From: Neoarius graeffei
Taxonomy: Eukaryota; Chordata; Actinopteri; Siluriformes; Ariidae
DNA length: 64,000 bases
Direction: 5' to 3'
Assembly (NCBI RefSeq): GCF_027579695.1
Contig: NC_083570.1
Span: 9,100,793 to 9,164,792 of the forward strand
Below are positions 54,049-64,000 of this stretch, piece by piece. Both the position numbers and the translations under genes were made by a program. Under the pieces are notes generated by a model. It had not been told where the DNA came from. It saw only the letters and a program-made list of their open reading frames with translations, and did no database searches. Positions within the stretch are counted from its first letter, which is position 1. Every line of letters begins with the position of its first letter.

Positions 54049-54908
54049 GTGAATGGTTGTCTGTGTCTATGTGTCAGCCCTGTGATGACCTGGCGACTTG
54101 TCCAGGGTGTACCCCGCCTTTCGCCCGTAGTCAGCTGGGATAGGCTCCAGCTTGCCTGTGACCCTGTAGGCTAGAGATAATGAGATGAGATAATGAGATG
54201 AGATAATGAGATGAGATGAGATGAGATGTGATGTTCAGGATCTCAATCACATTGTAATATTTGAATAAAAATCCCAAACTCACAGATGAACCTGGATTTA
54301 TAAGGTTCTATCTGCGGGCCAATCATCATCCAGGCTGAATATGGGATGAACACGACATCAGCAGCCTGAACCAATCATGTACTGCATGTTCTAATGGAGT
54401 TTAAATATTGTTCAATATTTTACAATCAAATCTCAGGGTTTAGAAACAACTTCAGATTTGAAAAAGTGAATGTGGATTTTACATCTTAGAATACAAGCAG
54501 AAAAATCAAATTCATTCCAAAAGTGATGTTTTATTTTTATATAGTGTGACCTGAACAGGTTTAAAATGTTGTTCTGTTCTGGCTTTATTACTGTTTATTA
54601 GTTATTTAATGAGACGCTGCTTAATATGAAACAAACAGAACTTTATAATGCGAAGGTCATGAGATCATTTTCTTTTTAAATTTGACGAGTTTCTTGTCTG
54701 ACAGTTAATTTTTAACATTTCCTTTTTAATTATTTTAAATTATTCATCTGTTTTAATTTAAATATTAAAATGAGTGTTTTTGTGCAGCTGGATTGTGTTC
54801 TAGTGAAACAGACGAGTGAGCAACAACGTGGCAACGTGCAGGAATTTTACAGAAAACACTACACACTTTTATTCTGGATCACACAATCTCACTGTAGAAC
54901 CAGGAGAC

Positions 54909-55380
54909 GCTAAGCCTGACGATACCCGCTGTCTAAGTTAAAGTCATAGTCTAACTTGATGAAACCGGCTGCAGGATTTCACGATGTTGCGATTTGCAAC
55001 TTCAACGCAAATTCAACCAATCCCTGCGAATTCATGGCGGTGCTGCAATTATGTCCAATCACCACAACTTTCCTGCAAATTTGACCAATCATTGGCGTCG
55101 TCTTGAGGTGACGTCGACAAACTACCTTCCGCCTTAGCAGCATGTGCGAGCAATGTTGCCAGATTGGGCGGTTTTAAGTTCATTTTGTATTCCAAATTTG
55201 TATTTAGTATTTAGATATTATAGCAAAATTATTAGCACCCATAGGATTCCTGTAGGTGGGTTGCATCCGACGTCACAGCCGCCTCATTAGATAGTGTATG
55301 TACTGTAAGACATGAAGTGGTGGTCAGCTGAGCTCACTGTCCACAAAGCGTTACTATCGCTGGGGCGCTTTGCTAGTCGT
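54909..55380. other. Anonymous transposon-like sequence
   Basis: Contains short repeated themes such as TTTGCAACTTCAACGCAAATT; no gene recognised. Possibly the 5' part of the THAP-bearing element that follows. Confidence 0.35.
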
Positions 55381-55385
55381 TAAAA

Positions 55386-55584
55386 TGCCCTACGCTTGTG
55401 TTCTTTTGGGCTGCTTGAATCAAACAAAGCGTGAAACTCATAAAAGTTTCTTCCGGGTTCCTTGCGAAGTGATAAAGTGTGAAACGGCAAAGGATTTTAC
55501 CAAAAGATGACAAGAAAGGTGCGGAAGGGAGCTGAGTTGAAGAACGTGCGAGTTTGCAGTGATCACTTTGTGAAATCTTTGTAA
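55386..55584 (+). pseudogene. THAP-domain remnant, frameshifted
   Basis: ATG at 55386 starts MPYACVLLGCLNQTKRE and KSFFRVPCE, then TGA near 55509; another frame continues LKNVRVCSDHFVKSL. Together these are the C2CH THAP pattern (Cys-X-Gly-Cys, FFRVP, CSDHF). Likely the N terminus of a THAP-type transposase; broken. Confidence 0.65.
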
Positions 55585-55941
55585 ATTCCTCTGATTTGTT
55601 TGGTTTGGATTCGCAACTCACCAACTTTTCTCGCGTTATTTCGTAACGTTTTGAAGTTCAGGAGACGCTTCAGTCTTCAGATGTGTTTTTGTTTACTGGT
55701 TGATCGTGGTCACCATATTGTAAACTAACGCGTATATTTTCACTTTATTTATCACGATGTCCCAGCAATCTTTACAAGGACGTAAAGGATGATGTGGATT
55801 GGGCTCCTACACTGAACTAGAGAGATAAGATAATTGAAACGATCCACGGAAACACAAAAGCAGAGTTCACGAGTTAAGAGTGAGCGTGGCAGTTACAGCG
55901 AGCCGTGATAACTTCTCCGTCCTGTTTCGCCACTACCCAGG

Positions 55942-57168
55942 ACTTTAAAGGAGAACTGAAGGCAAATTTTTTATTATCAAAATTCTATTTCTCATTTTAT
56001 TAAATATAGGAATGCATTTTTGATCGCTATTTTGTCACTGCTATAGCAAGTTATGAGTTTTTGAAATATGCTCTGTAATATATCAGTCCATATGTGAAAG
56101 CAATGAGATTCGTTGAGACCTGTGTGAGACATCATAGGATGGAAGTAAAATGTACAGCGGAAATCAAAGTGACAAACATCTGCCAATGTTCCCTGTGTCC
56201 AAAATCGCTGACTCGGTCACTACTCCCTATATAGGGAATTGCTGTATAGAGGACTATATCGTGAGCTCATTGGTAAAATGAAAAAACTCTTTCGGACACT
56301 ACTCCTTCACGCTGGTATTTACGTCATTACGGTTGCACAATTAAAATGTGCCAGATCAGTCAGCTGGTGGGTTTCAAAATAATAAACACACGCATGTGTT
56401 TTTGTGATAAATCCATATTATACTGAGCGCATTTCACACATTAATCAATACAAAGTCCCTGCAGCTTTCAGTTCTTTTAAATCAAGGCTGAATACTTTTG
56501 TTTCTTCTTCGCCGCTGCCTTTTATTAAATCAAATTTGAGACTTTGATTTCTTTCAGCACGACCGCAATGCATGATGGGATATATTGCTTTGGTTAGTCC
56601 CCATCGTTGTTCGCTACTTTTCGTGATGCATTGTCAGATACTTTGAGTGCACTGTATAGGGTGTAAATAATCCTCACTAAGGTTTCGGACAGCACTACAA
56701 AATGGCGTCCTCACTATATAGTGCCCTATATAGTGAGTAGGGAGCGATTTCAGACACAGGGGTTGTCAAAAGACGTGCGCGCCCTCTTTCGAATGCTGAC
56801 GTAATCAAGCCGGAAGTTTTGTTTGTTTTGATAGCAATCAGGAAAGTTTGAAAAAAGTAGGCAGTAATCGTCATTTCAACTAATTTGGAAAACAGTTTTC
56901 AAAATGGCGGCACTGACACCTGGTTGAAGCTTCAAGTCTCGCACAAGTCTCGTGAAGATCGCGCGGATAAGCGACGCCTGCCATGGACCAAACGAACTCA
57001 ATTCAACATGGTTAAAAACTGAATAGGCTGATAAGTATCATATTTAATTGCGATTAGCTGCCAATACGGGTCACGATATAAGGTTACTAAAACCGAAAAC
57101 GTCATTGAATAGCACATTAATTAAGAAATAAAGCAAGTTTAAAAATGACTTCAGTTCTCCTTTAAAGG
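55942..57168. mobile_element. TTAA-flanked TIR element
   Basis: TTTAAAGGAGAACTGAAG at the left and CTTCAGTTCTCCTTTAAA at the right are exact inverted copies; each includes TTAA, a likely duplicated target. No transposase. A smaller element lies inside at 56191-56761. It splits the THAP-type remnant's downstream sequence. Confidence 0.75.
56191..56761. mobile_element. Nested MITE
   Basis: CCCTGTGTCCAAAATCGCT and inverted AGCGATTTCAGACACAGGG, with GTT at 56188-56190 and 56762-56764 as 3-bp duplication. The inner part of the ends repeats CCCTATATAG in both orientations. PIF/Harbinger-like by duplication length. Confidence 0.72.
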
Positions 57169-57375
57169 GGTTTCTGTGGATCTTTGTGATTGATTTATCT
57201 GGAAGAGAAGAGCAGGGAAGATTGCGAATCGAGTGGCTGTGGTTTGCTTTCGGCCGATACTAAACCGTGTAGCGTCCTAGCGATCATTGCAAAGACGCGT
57301 ACAAAAAGCCTGAAACTGCCTCCTTACCCAGGAAAAAATGATACAGGATTTATCTTGTAGTGTCCTGATCCCCTG

Positions 57376-57969
57376 GGTCCAGTTGTTCAAAACATGGTTA
57401 TCTTTTAACCAATGGTTCAATCACTATTTAACATGATGTTAAATATAACCTGCTGTTAAACTGTTGTTCAAAACTCCGTTAAAGTTAACGCACCTCCCAG
57501 CCTCCGTTATCTTTTACCCAAGTGGTTATGTACAACTCAAAAGGCAAACACGCATGTTCCTGATTGTTAATGCGCACCATCCAAAACAATTCAGACGAGG
57601 ACCAAACGAGCTACTTTTATACAGTGAGGCAGAACTTCGACATCGGTACTGATTTGATAGAGAATCTCTCCGTTATATATTTGATTTGTTTCAAGAAGAT
57701 TTGGAATGCCCAACGTGAAGAAGCCATGCATTGTCCGTTGAGGTGCTCATTGCCCTTAGATTTTATGCAAGCAGCAGTTTTTTTTCCAAGTCAGGAGACT
57801 TGGTAGGCGTGGCACTGTGGGATTGATTTTGACACGGTGTGATGTTGGTTAGGGCTAAACCAATTGGTTTGCTCATGGTATGGTTCAATTAGCTTCAAGA
57901 AACGATTTTTTAACTAACGGTAAGTTAAAATTTTAACGGAAATAACTGTTTTGAACAACTGAACCCAGA
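57376..57969. mobile_element. MITE with GGGTCCAGTTGTTCAAA ends
   Basis: CTGGGTCCAGTTGTTCAAAAC and GTTTTGAACAACTGAACCCAG are inverted at the two ends; target duplication not resolved. No confirmed coding. Confidence 0.65.
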
Positions 57970-58330
57970 TCTTTAACCCAGCTGCATATAAAAAGTTGTA
58001 CGCCTCCATGATCTTCCAGGTTTTCATTTATTTGTCTGTCTTGAATGATGTCTGTAGCACCAGGTAGTTTGAGATGTCAGGGAACTCAACAGATGGATAA
58101 TTTTCCAACTCATACGGAAAATCCTTCTTTACTAGCATTAAAGGATCTAATCCCATCGCAAAGATCAACTTTCTGAAGGTGTCTTGACCATGCGTTGGCC
58201 TCTAAACTGTGAAAATAGTCGGAGACAGTTTTACTATCTTTTTTGCAGAACGGCAGCCAAATTGGTTTCTCGGACCACCATTTCACCATAGCACAAGACC
58301 TTCCTCTTCTTACAGTATGTCTGTGTGTTT
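57970..58330 (-). pseudogene. Transposon-derived protein fragment
   Basis: On the minus strand pieces such as MKTWKIMEAY and YELENYP-like residues occur in different frames, which I recall from multicopy fish transposon proteins associated with THAP or YqaJ domains. No intact frame. Recognition is tentative. Confidence 0.3.
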
Positions 58331-58337
58331 GTTCTAG

Positions 58338-61300
58338 CCGCACTGCAGAGTGTGTTCCCTCCATCAGAGCTGGCCGCCTTCATGTCTCTGCTCAGGCGTG
58401 ATAAAGAACAGCAGCTGAACGAGCTCACCATGATCGTCACCGGGATTCGCCTCTTCAACAAGGACAGCGGGAAAGGAGGAGAGAGCATCGAGGACCGTGA
58501 GTGCATCTCACCTCGCGTTCTGATAAACGCTCGCCATCGTGATTCATTTTATAACAGCAGCTCTGACAGTCATGCAGATTTACGTTAACGCGCTCGTTTT
58601 GGGACATTAACATTCTGTTAAATGACGAGATGCTCCACGTAAACTGAATTGAAAATCATTGAACGGTTCTCGAAGGTAAGGAGACGTTTATTCAACTTTC
58701 CCTCATCTTCAGGACAGAAGAGTTTACGATGATGTTTTTTGACGTTCATTATCCGCAAAGGCAGGAATGTGAGTGAGAACGGGAACTCACTTGTTTCCCA
58801 CAAGTTCAAAAATGTAAATAGAAATGGATAGAAAGTATGGTGAATTGTTCTGTAAGACATTTATTGATGTAATCGTCAATAAATTGCTGTGGTGTAAGAC
58901 AGAAGGGAACCGTCAGGGCCTTCTCGGTGTTCAGAGAAGCCCAAACGTATCAGCGTTTCAAATGTTATGTTTAATTTCTTTCATAATTTAATTATAATTA
59001 TTCTCTCTTAATTCTAATTCGGCCTCATTTTCTATCACATTTGCTTCAGAAGTGAAAGGGTTACTGTCCTGAAAACATTAAAATCGAGTTCTCCAATGAG
59101 ATTGTTTTGCTTGTTGTGTCTAGGCTGAGAACAGTTCAGAGCTGCTCACTCATTGGTTAGGACTTCATTGCCGGGACAGAAGGCCATGGCAGTGTATGTT
59201 TATGTAGGAAGTGACAGATGAATTAATTAACCAATCAGATTTTGATTTATAGTTGGAGGGACTAAAAATTTATCACCCTCAGCCTTCTCGAAGGCCAATG
59301 CGAGCTTAACTGTGAGTCGGCGCAGCAGTGAAGTCACCTTCCAGCCAGTGTAGCGTTCATCAGTAGTGTTAGCGAATGCTAATAAAGCAGTCAAGCCAGT
59401 GCTATCTATCGAGAGCTACAGGCTAACAACCGAGAAACTAAGATTTCTGTCTCCAGACTCTTCTTCCATGCTGCACGCTCGCTACAGTATTTTTCACTCA
59501 TACTTAAGTGTAATTTACTTTGTTACTTTTAAAATCAACATCGACAGCTACACACAACGGAGTGACCTGGCAGCCTGCCACTAATCCCTTACAAAATCTT
59601 TTGCCCTGTTGCTTTTTTGGTGTGTTTGGTTAAGTTTTGGCTGAGCTCAAGTCCTATGTCTAATAGTAATAGTTCGCCGCAGGTCTAAGAGGAACTCGGT
59701 CAGGTTTATGCATTTTTGTGACACACTGTACATTTATAATTAGGATTTAACTTAATTATTGTAACAAATGTTCAGAAATCCACACATATTGACAGAATAC
59801 AGGCTTGTAAGAAACTATACATGTTTATAGAGCAAGGTTTTTTTGAAGTAATCGTGGTAATGTCTTCTGTGTTACATTGGTGATGTGCAATCCTGGTCGT
59901 CGTGGCTCTCTCGTGAAGTGCTGGCCGTCCTGAACGAGGCTCTTCCTGCTGCCAGCACAGATATAGAGCGTGAACTGGAAGGGACGCAACGTTTGGCTTG
60001 GCGCTACACCACTCTGCTGGAGAGACGCTCTGAATCCGACACTGACGCTGAGCTAAACAGGGAACTGCTCACACAGGCCCTGTACAACGTACGCCAACAT
60101 GAAGCCTTCCTCAAAATCATACTGGTGAGTTACAGAGATGTCTAAATGTTCAAGCCAATGATTAGAATAAAAGTTATTGGAAAACATTTAAATTTCTGTT
60201 ACTATTTTATTCTTATTATGGCTAACTTTCGCTAATAATCATTAAGAGTAAAAGTCACGTAACGTAATAAAACGTAGTTCGTTTGTCTCCGCCAGGCGGA
60301 TGTGATCACATGTGCAAAGCAAGTGGAGGCTCTTCACACTGACCTCATGTCGAGGATGAAGGTGCTGAAGGCCACAGTTCACGCCAAAACTGCAGTACCA
60401 ACCTCCCAAGTGTTCGTAAGTGTTCCTTTGCTCTGTCAAAAGCTCTTTGCTAGCATCATTTTCAGTCTGATCATTTTAAATCCCTCCCATTAGCCTCATT
60501 TCACAGCGTTGGCCAGGCTGTGGGCAGGGCTTCAGGATGAGATGGTCTTGTTGAACATGCTCCGGAGCATGGCGCTCAGCCTGAGGCCGTTCCTCTCGGC
60601 TCAGTCGCAACTTCTCGAGAACGTTCAGTTGGATCAGATGCTCCGCGGTGAAACCGTCAAATCTGACGCAGAGAGAGCTGCTGAGAGCTCAGGTACGTTC
60701 TGACATCACGAGCTTTTTATTCATTACAGAACAGCATCTTGTGAGTGGGCAGCTTGTTATGTCCAAGAAGTGTAGCGTAAACTCCTCTGGCCTGAAGACA
60801 TCGGAAAAAACTTGAGCATTACAGCTTTACGTCTTTGAGCGAGCGCATTTCATTTCTACATTATCACTCATCATGTGTAGTGTGTAGTGTAGCGCTCATT
60901 TTCTCTTTTTCAGAGGAGCGGCTTGATCCAGAGGAGATGAAATCGTCCGAGTGGATTCTGCCCGAGACCACGGCGAACTTTGAGCAGCTCTTCCTGCAGT
61001 ACAGGGGTGTGTGTGGATACACTCTTGTCGAGAAGAACGGCCTCTTGCTCCCAGGTTCATAGTGAAGCTTTTCTTTCTCCAGTTTTACACTCTGCTTTTT
61101 TTAGAGTCCGAATATTAGAGCGTTCATACGACTAGACAGTGTTTAGACCAAGACATATTCAGCTCCCCAAAAGAAACAAATTTGTGATGTAAAGTGACAC
61201 TACAGCATTAAAACACTGAAAGTGAAACATCTCTGGCTGAAGCTCCTCGTTCTTCAGTCATTAATTCGACCTACTTTGTTTGTTTCCATATTTGCTTTTG

Positions 61301-63650
61301 GTGTTCGACGAAATCTTTTTCAGGGAAGGCCTTCCTTATTTCAGCAAGACCGCTTTCTGCACATATTAAAACTGCATGGCTCTGTAGGAAAAGAGTCCAG
61401 GTGCTAAACTGGCCTGCTGCAGTCCAGATCTGTCTCCCATGTAAAACAGTTGGTGCATTATGAAGCGCAAAATACGACAAAGGAGACCCCGAACTCTTGA
61501 GCAACTGAAATTGTACGTCAGGCAAGAATGGGACAACGTTTCTCTTTCAAAACTACAGCGGTTGGTCTCCTCAGTTCCCAAACATTGATAGAGTTTCGTT
61601 AAAAGTAGAGGTGATACACAGTGGTAAACACGCCCTTGCCCCAACTTTTTTTTAAATGTGTTGCTGACATCAAATTCGAAATGAGCATAGATTTTTCAAA
61701 AAACAATAAAATTTCTCAGTTTCAGCATTTGATATGTTGTCTTTGTACTATTTTCAATGAAATACATGGTTTCCATGATTTCCAAATCGTCATATTTTGT
61801 TTTTATTTATGTTTTACACAGTGTCCCAACTTTTTTGGAATTAGGGTTGTAATTAAACTGACTTTTAAATATAATTAATAAAGGACACGCTTTAAAGGAA
61901 CAGTCCACCGTATTTCCATAATGAAATATGCTCTTATCTGAATTGAGACGAGCTGCTCCGTACCTATCCGAGCTTTGCGCGACCTCCCAGGCAGTCAGAC
62001 ACGCTGTCACTCCTGTTAGCAATGTAGCTAGGCTCAGTATGGCCAACGGTATTTTTTGGGGCTGTAGTTAGATGCGACCAAACTCTTCCGCGTTTTTCCT
62101 GTTTACATAGGTTTATATGACCAGTGATAATAAACAAGTTCAGTTACACAAATTGAAACGTAGCGATTTTCTATGCTATGGAAAGTCCGCACTATAATGA
62201 CAGGCGTACTAACACCTTCTGCGCGCTTTGGCAGCGCATTGATATCTGAGCTCCGTATCAATGCGCTGCCGAAGCGCGCAGAAGGTGTTAGTACGCCTGT
62301 CATTATAGTGCGGACTTTCCATAGCATAGAAAATCGCTACGTTTCAATTTGTGTAACTGAACTTGTTTCATATCACTGGTCATATAAACCTATGTAAACA
62401 GGAAAAACGCGGAAGAGTTTGGTCGCATCTAACTACAGCCCCAAAAAATACCATTGGCCATGCTGAGCCTAGCTACATTGCTAACAGGAGTGACAGCGCG
62501 TCTGACTGCGTCTGACTGACTGGGAGGTCGCGCAAAGCTCGGATAGGTACGGAGCAGCTCGTCTCAATTCAGATAAGAGCATATTTCATTATGGAAATAC
62601 GGTGGACTGTTCCTTTAAGGCAAGACGTCCATATTTCTGAAGCTCAGTCTGCTGCTGTTCCTTTCCAAAGGCAATCCGAACATCGGCATCCTGAAGCACA
62701 GGGAGAAATATTACAGCTTCAGCTCCAAGCAGGCCGCGTATCAGTTCGCCTCAAACGCAGACGAGTACATCGAACTGATCGCGGAAAGAGCGAAGAGATC
62801 TCCGGAACTGATCCAGCTGCTCGAGCTTCATCAGCAGTTTGCCAGCGTCACTCCGTACTCTCAGGTATCATGGACGTGTGACTTACTTGCATCTTCTCCT
62901 TCACATACTTGACCTACTCGCTGATCTCCACCACAAACTCCATTCCCCATGAACACTCTTAGCCTACAAATATGGCTGATCCAGCACCTACATACTGATC
63001 CAACACAATCAGTTGCGGCGTATGAAGACTCCACACACACTCTGCACATTAAAACTGCTCAACTGCAATCCCATCCTTGTCCATCTCATCTGTGAGCCTG
63101 AGAGTGACAGGAAAATAATCAGCAACAATGCGGTGAGCCAGTGCAAAGCAGCGTTTCTTAGAAAGTTTGTCTTCACAGATGCAGTCAGGTGAGAAATTGT
63201 TGGTGAAACCCATCAGCAAAAGTGAGAGCAGCACACAGACGGACACACACCTGCTGGAGAGCAGCATCGTCAGATCTTACGAGTGGAACGAGTGGGAGCT
63301 GAGACGGAAAGCCATCAAACTGGTAAGCAGCTCCACCTGAAATACACTGGCATGATTAGATTACGCTCAAGCTGTCCGAAAAGCCCTGAAATAAGTTTAA
63401 CACGTTATTTTGTTGAATGCACTCCAAGGCGAACCTGCGCCATAAGGTAACCCACTCGACGCGGACTGACCTGAGCCACATGAGGAGACACAACACCACG
63501 CAGACGTTCCTTCCGAAAGAAGCCGCCTGCCAGACGAAGAGAGACGGACAGAGTAACGTACCAAGACCTCAAGTCTACCTGGCTGGGCTGAGAGGAGGAC
63601 CAACCACTCCCATGACCAAACTCGATTTAACTCCAGATGTGCATGAATAG
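58338..63650 (+). CDS. cfap206: Cilia- and flagella-associated protein 206, C-terminal eight exons
   Basis: Exons join(58338-58496, 59919-60124, 60296-60415, 60494-60692, 60914-61054, 62671-62864, 63179-63322, 63429-63650); 1,385 nt, all junctions in phase, stop TAG 63648-63650. They encode about 460 residues that follow vertebrate CFAP206 from near residue 165: ALQSVFPPSEL, ELTMIVTGIRLFN, ALYNVRQHEAFL, AVPTSQVF, QYRGVCGYTL, LLELHQQF, SYEWNEWELRRKAIKL and NVPRPQVYLAGLRG. CFAP206 is an axonemal protein tied to radial spoke 2 and the ciliary dynein arms. The N-terminal exons were not found between 54909 and 58337, so they lie elsewhere or are lost. Donors GTTCAT (exon 5) and GTACGT are weaker than the rest. 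Confidence 0.9.
58497..59918 (+). other. cfap206 intron, no other feature seen
   Basis: Between exon CC...GAC/C (donor GTGAGT) and the exon starting at 59919 (acceptor CGTGAAG, weak polypyrimidine tract). AT-rich; no repeat recognised. Confidence 0.6.
61372..61852 (+). mobile_element. Tc1/mariner-like fragment in a cfap206 intron
   Basis: Plus strand encodes CSPDLSPM (third catalytic region), SWCIMKRKIRQRRPRTLEQL and YVRQEWDN; it ends GTCCCAACTTTTTTGGAATT, the inverse of the terminus at 24722. 5' truncated. Same family as 24722-25187 and 36880-37300. Confidence 0.72.
61896..62614. mobile_element. Palindromic fold-back element flanked by TTAA
   Basis: Two arms of about 350 bp (61896-62244 and 62256-62614) are near-identical inverted copies around an 11-nt centre. 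TTAA occurs at 61892-61895 and 62615-62618. The right arm has a small extra run (TGACTGCGTC). No coding; the same short open frame appears on both strands because of the palindrome. Lies in the intron before the cfap206 exon at 62671. Confidence 0.88.
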
Positions 63651-64000
63651 TTAATTTGTTTGTTTGTTAGTTAGACCTAGTATTGAATGTTTGTATTGAA
63701 TTGTTGCATTCTGGTTTCTGATTGGCCAGAAAATACTGATTAATTTTCTCTGAAAGTTTTGCAGGCGTATATTAATGCACTCGTTCGAATTTATGGTTTT
63801 CATAGTACCAGCTCGTTCCCAGGGATTTCTATGATGGACGCTAGACATAAACCGATTTAAAAAATCATTTAAATGGTGATGTTTTCGTAACTGAAGGGAG
63901 ATGTTCATTTAGCATTTCTGGAAGGAGTCTCCAGTGTAACAGTCAGAGGTAAAGTTTTGTGACACCTTCAGGACAGAGGAGTTTATGCTTCGCAGTTTCT
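63651..64000. other. 3' flank of cfap206
   Basis: AT-rich; (TTTG)n-like start at 63657. No clear AATAAA within the first 200 bases. No other gene seen. Confidence 0.4.

Larger units (their letters stand above)
52471..54230 (+). repeat. V-SINE copy 9, split by PLE copy 2
   Basis: Left part 52471-52700 and right part 54061-54230, flanked by ATGTTCAGGAT at 52460-52470 and 54231-54241 (11-bp target duplication). The tail is an expanded GATAATGAGATGAGA array. The PLE sits in the middle with its own 12-bp duplication. Confidence 0.9.
51400..54908. repeat. Diverged duplicate of the TRIM 3' region
   Basis: After removing V-SINEs and the PLE, pieces at 51405-51484, 51846-52087, 54241-54400 and 54570-54908 line up in order with 23600-26079. 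The last piece is very similar and ends at GAACCAGGAGAC, ten or so codons into the B30.2 exon. The rest of the paralogous gene is absent; sequence after 54908 is unrelated. Confidence 0.75.

Noticed and set aside
62103..62397. Two overlapping 74-codon frames on opposite strands
   Set aside because: They are near-identical because the sequence is a palindrome, not two genes.

Overview
The window looks like a teleost fish chromosome segment, plausibly an otophysan such as a catfish, though the species is a guess. The evidence is nine tRNA-derived V-SINE copies with tails rich in GATAATGAGATGAG, Tc1/mariner, hAT, Penelope-like and fish-type Ty3/gypsy elements, long dinucleotide microsatellites, and two host genes with ordinary vertebrate splice structure. 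There are no bacterial features.

Region by region. 1-4246: V-SINEs, a broken 3' exon of a transposon-associated cysteine-rich protein family, and an inverted-repeat element. 4247-12181: a complete endogenous retrovirus (ERV) with two 406-bp LTRs in which I see no difference, a 5-bp target duplication, a tRNA-Trp primer site, and open gag, pol and env. 12182-23311: a nest of DNA transposons (a 2-kb hAT, a ZBED-type hAT transposase with one frameshift, a Tc1 element with one stop) and a Penelope-like element (PLE) that itself carries three small transposons. 23312-35799: a six-exon TRIM/B30.2 gene on the minus strand (482 aa, B-boxes, coiled coil and PRY-SPRY, no RING). Its 7.7-kb first coding intron holds a THAP-bearing P-like element and two nested hATs. 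36880-40145: a Tc1/mariner-like fragment and a decayed Ty3/gypsy element whose integrase lies upstream of its reverse transcriptase (RT), the Gmr1-type order. 40200-46100: V-SINE, a fossil TRIM exon, a TTAA-flanked element and otherwise anonymous sequence. 46100-50391: two LINEs and two small elements nested in one another. 50973-54908: more V-SINEs, a second PLE inserted into a V-SINE, and a diverged duplicate of the TRIM 3' end. 54909-58337: THAP-type and MITE remnants. 58338-63650: the last eight exons of cfap206 (plus strand), a conserved ciliary gene, with a 719-bp palindromic element in one intron.

The host genes are the B-box/B30.2 TRIM gene and cfap206. Almost everything else is mobile DNA. 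Many insertions can be delimited exactly because target duplications survive or because an uninterrupted second copy lies elsewhere in the window. The most notable item is the ERV, which appears structurally intact and very young. No CRISPR array, rRNA or bona fide tRNA gene was seen.
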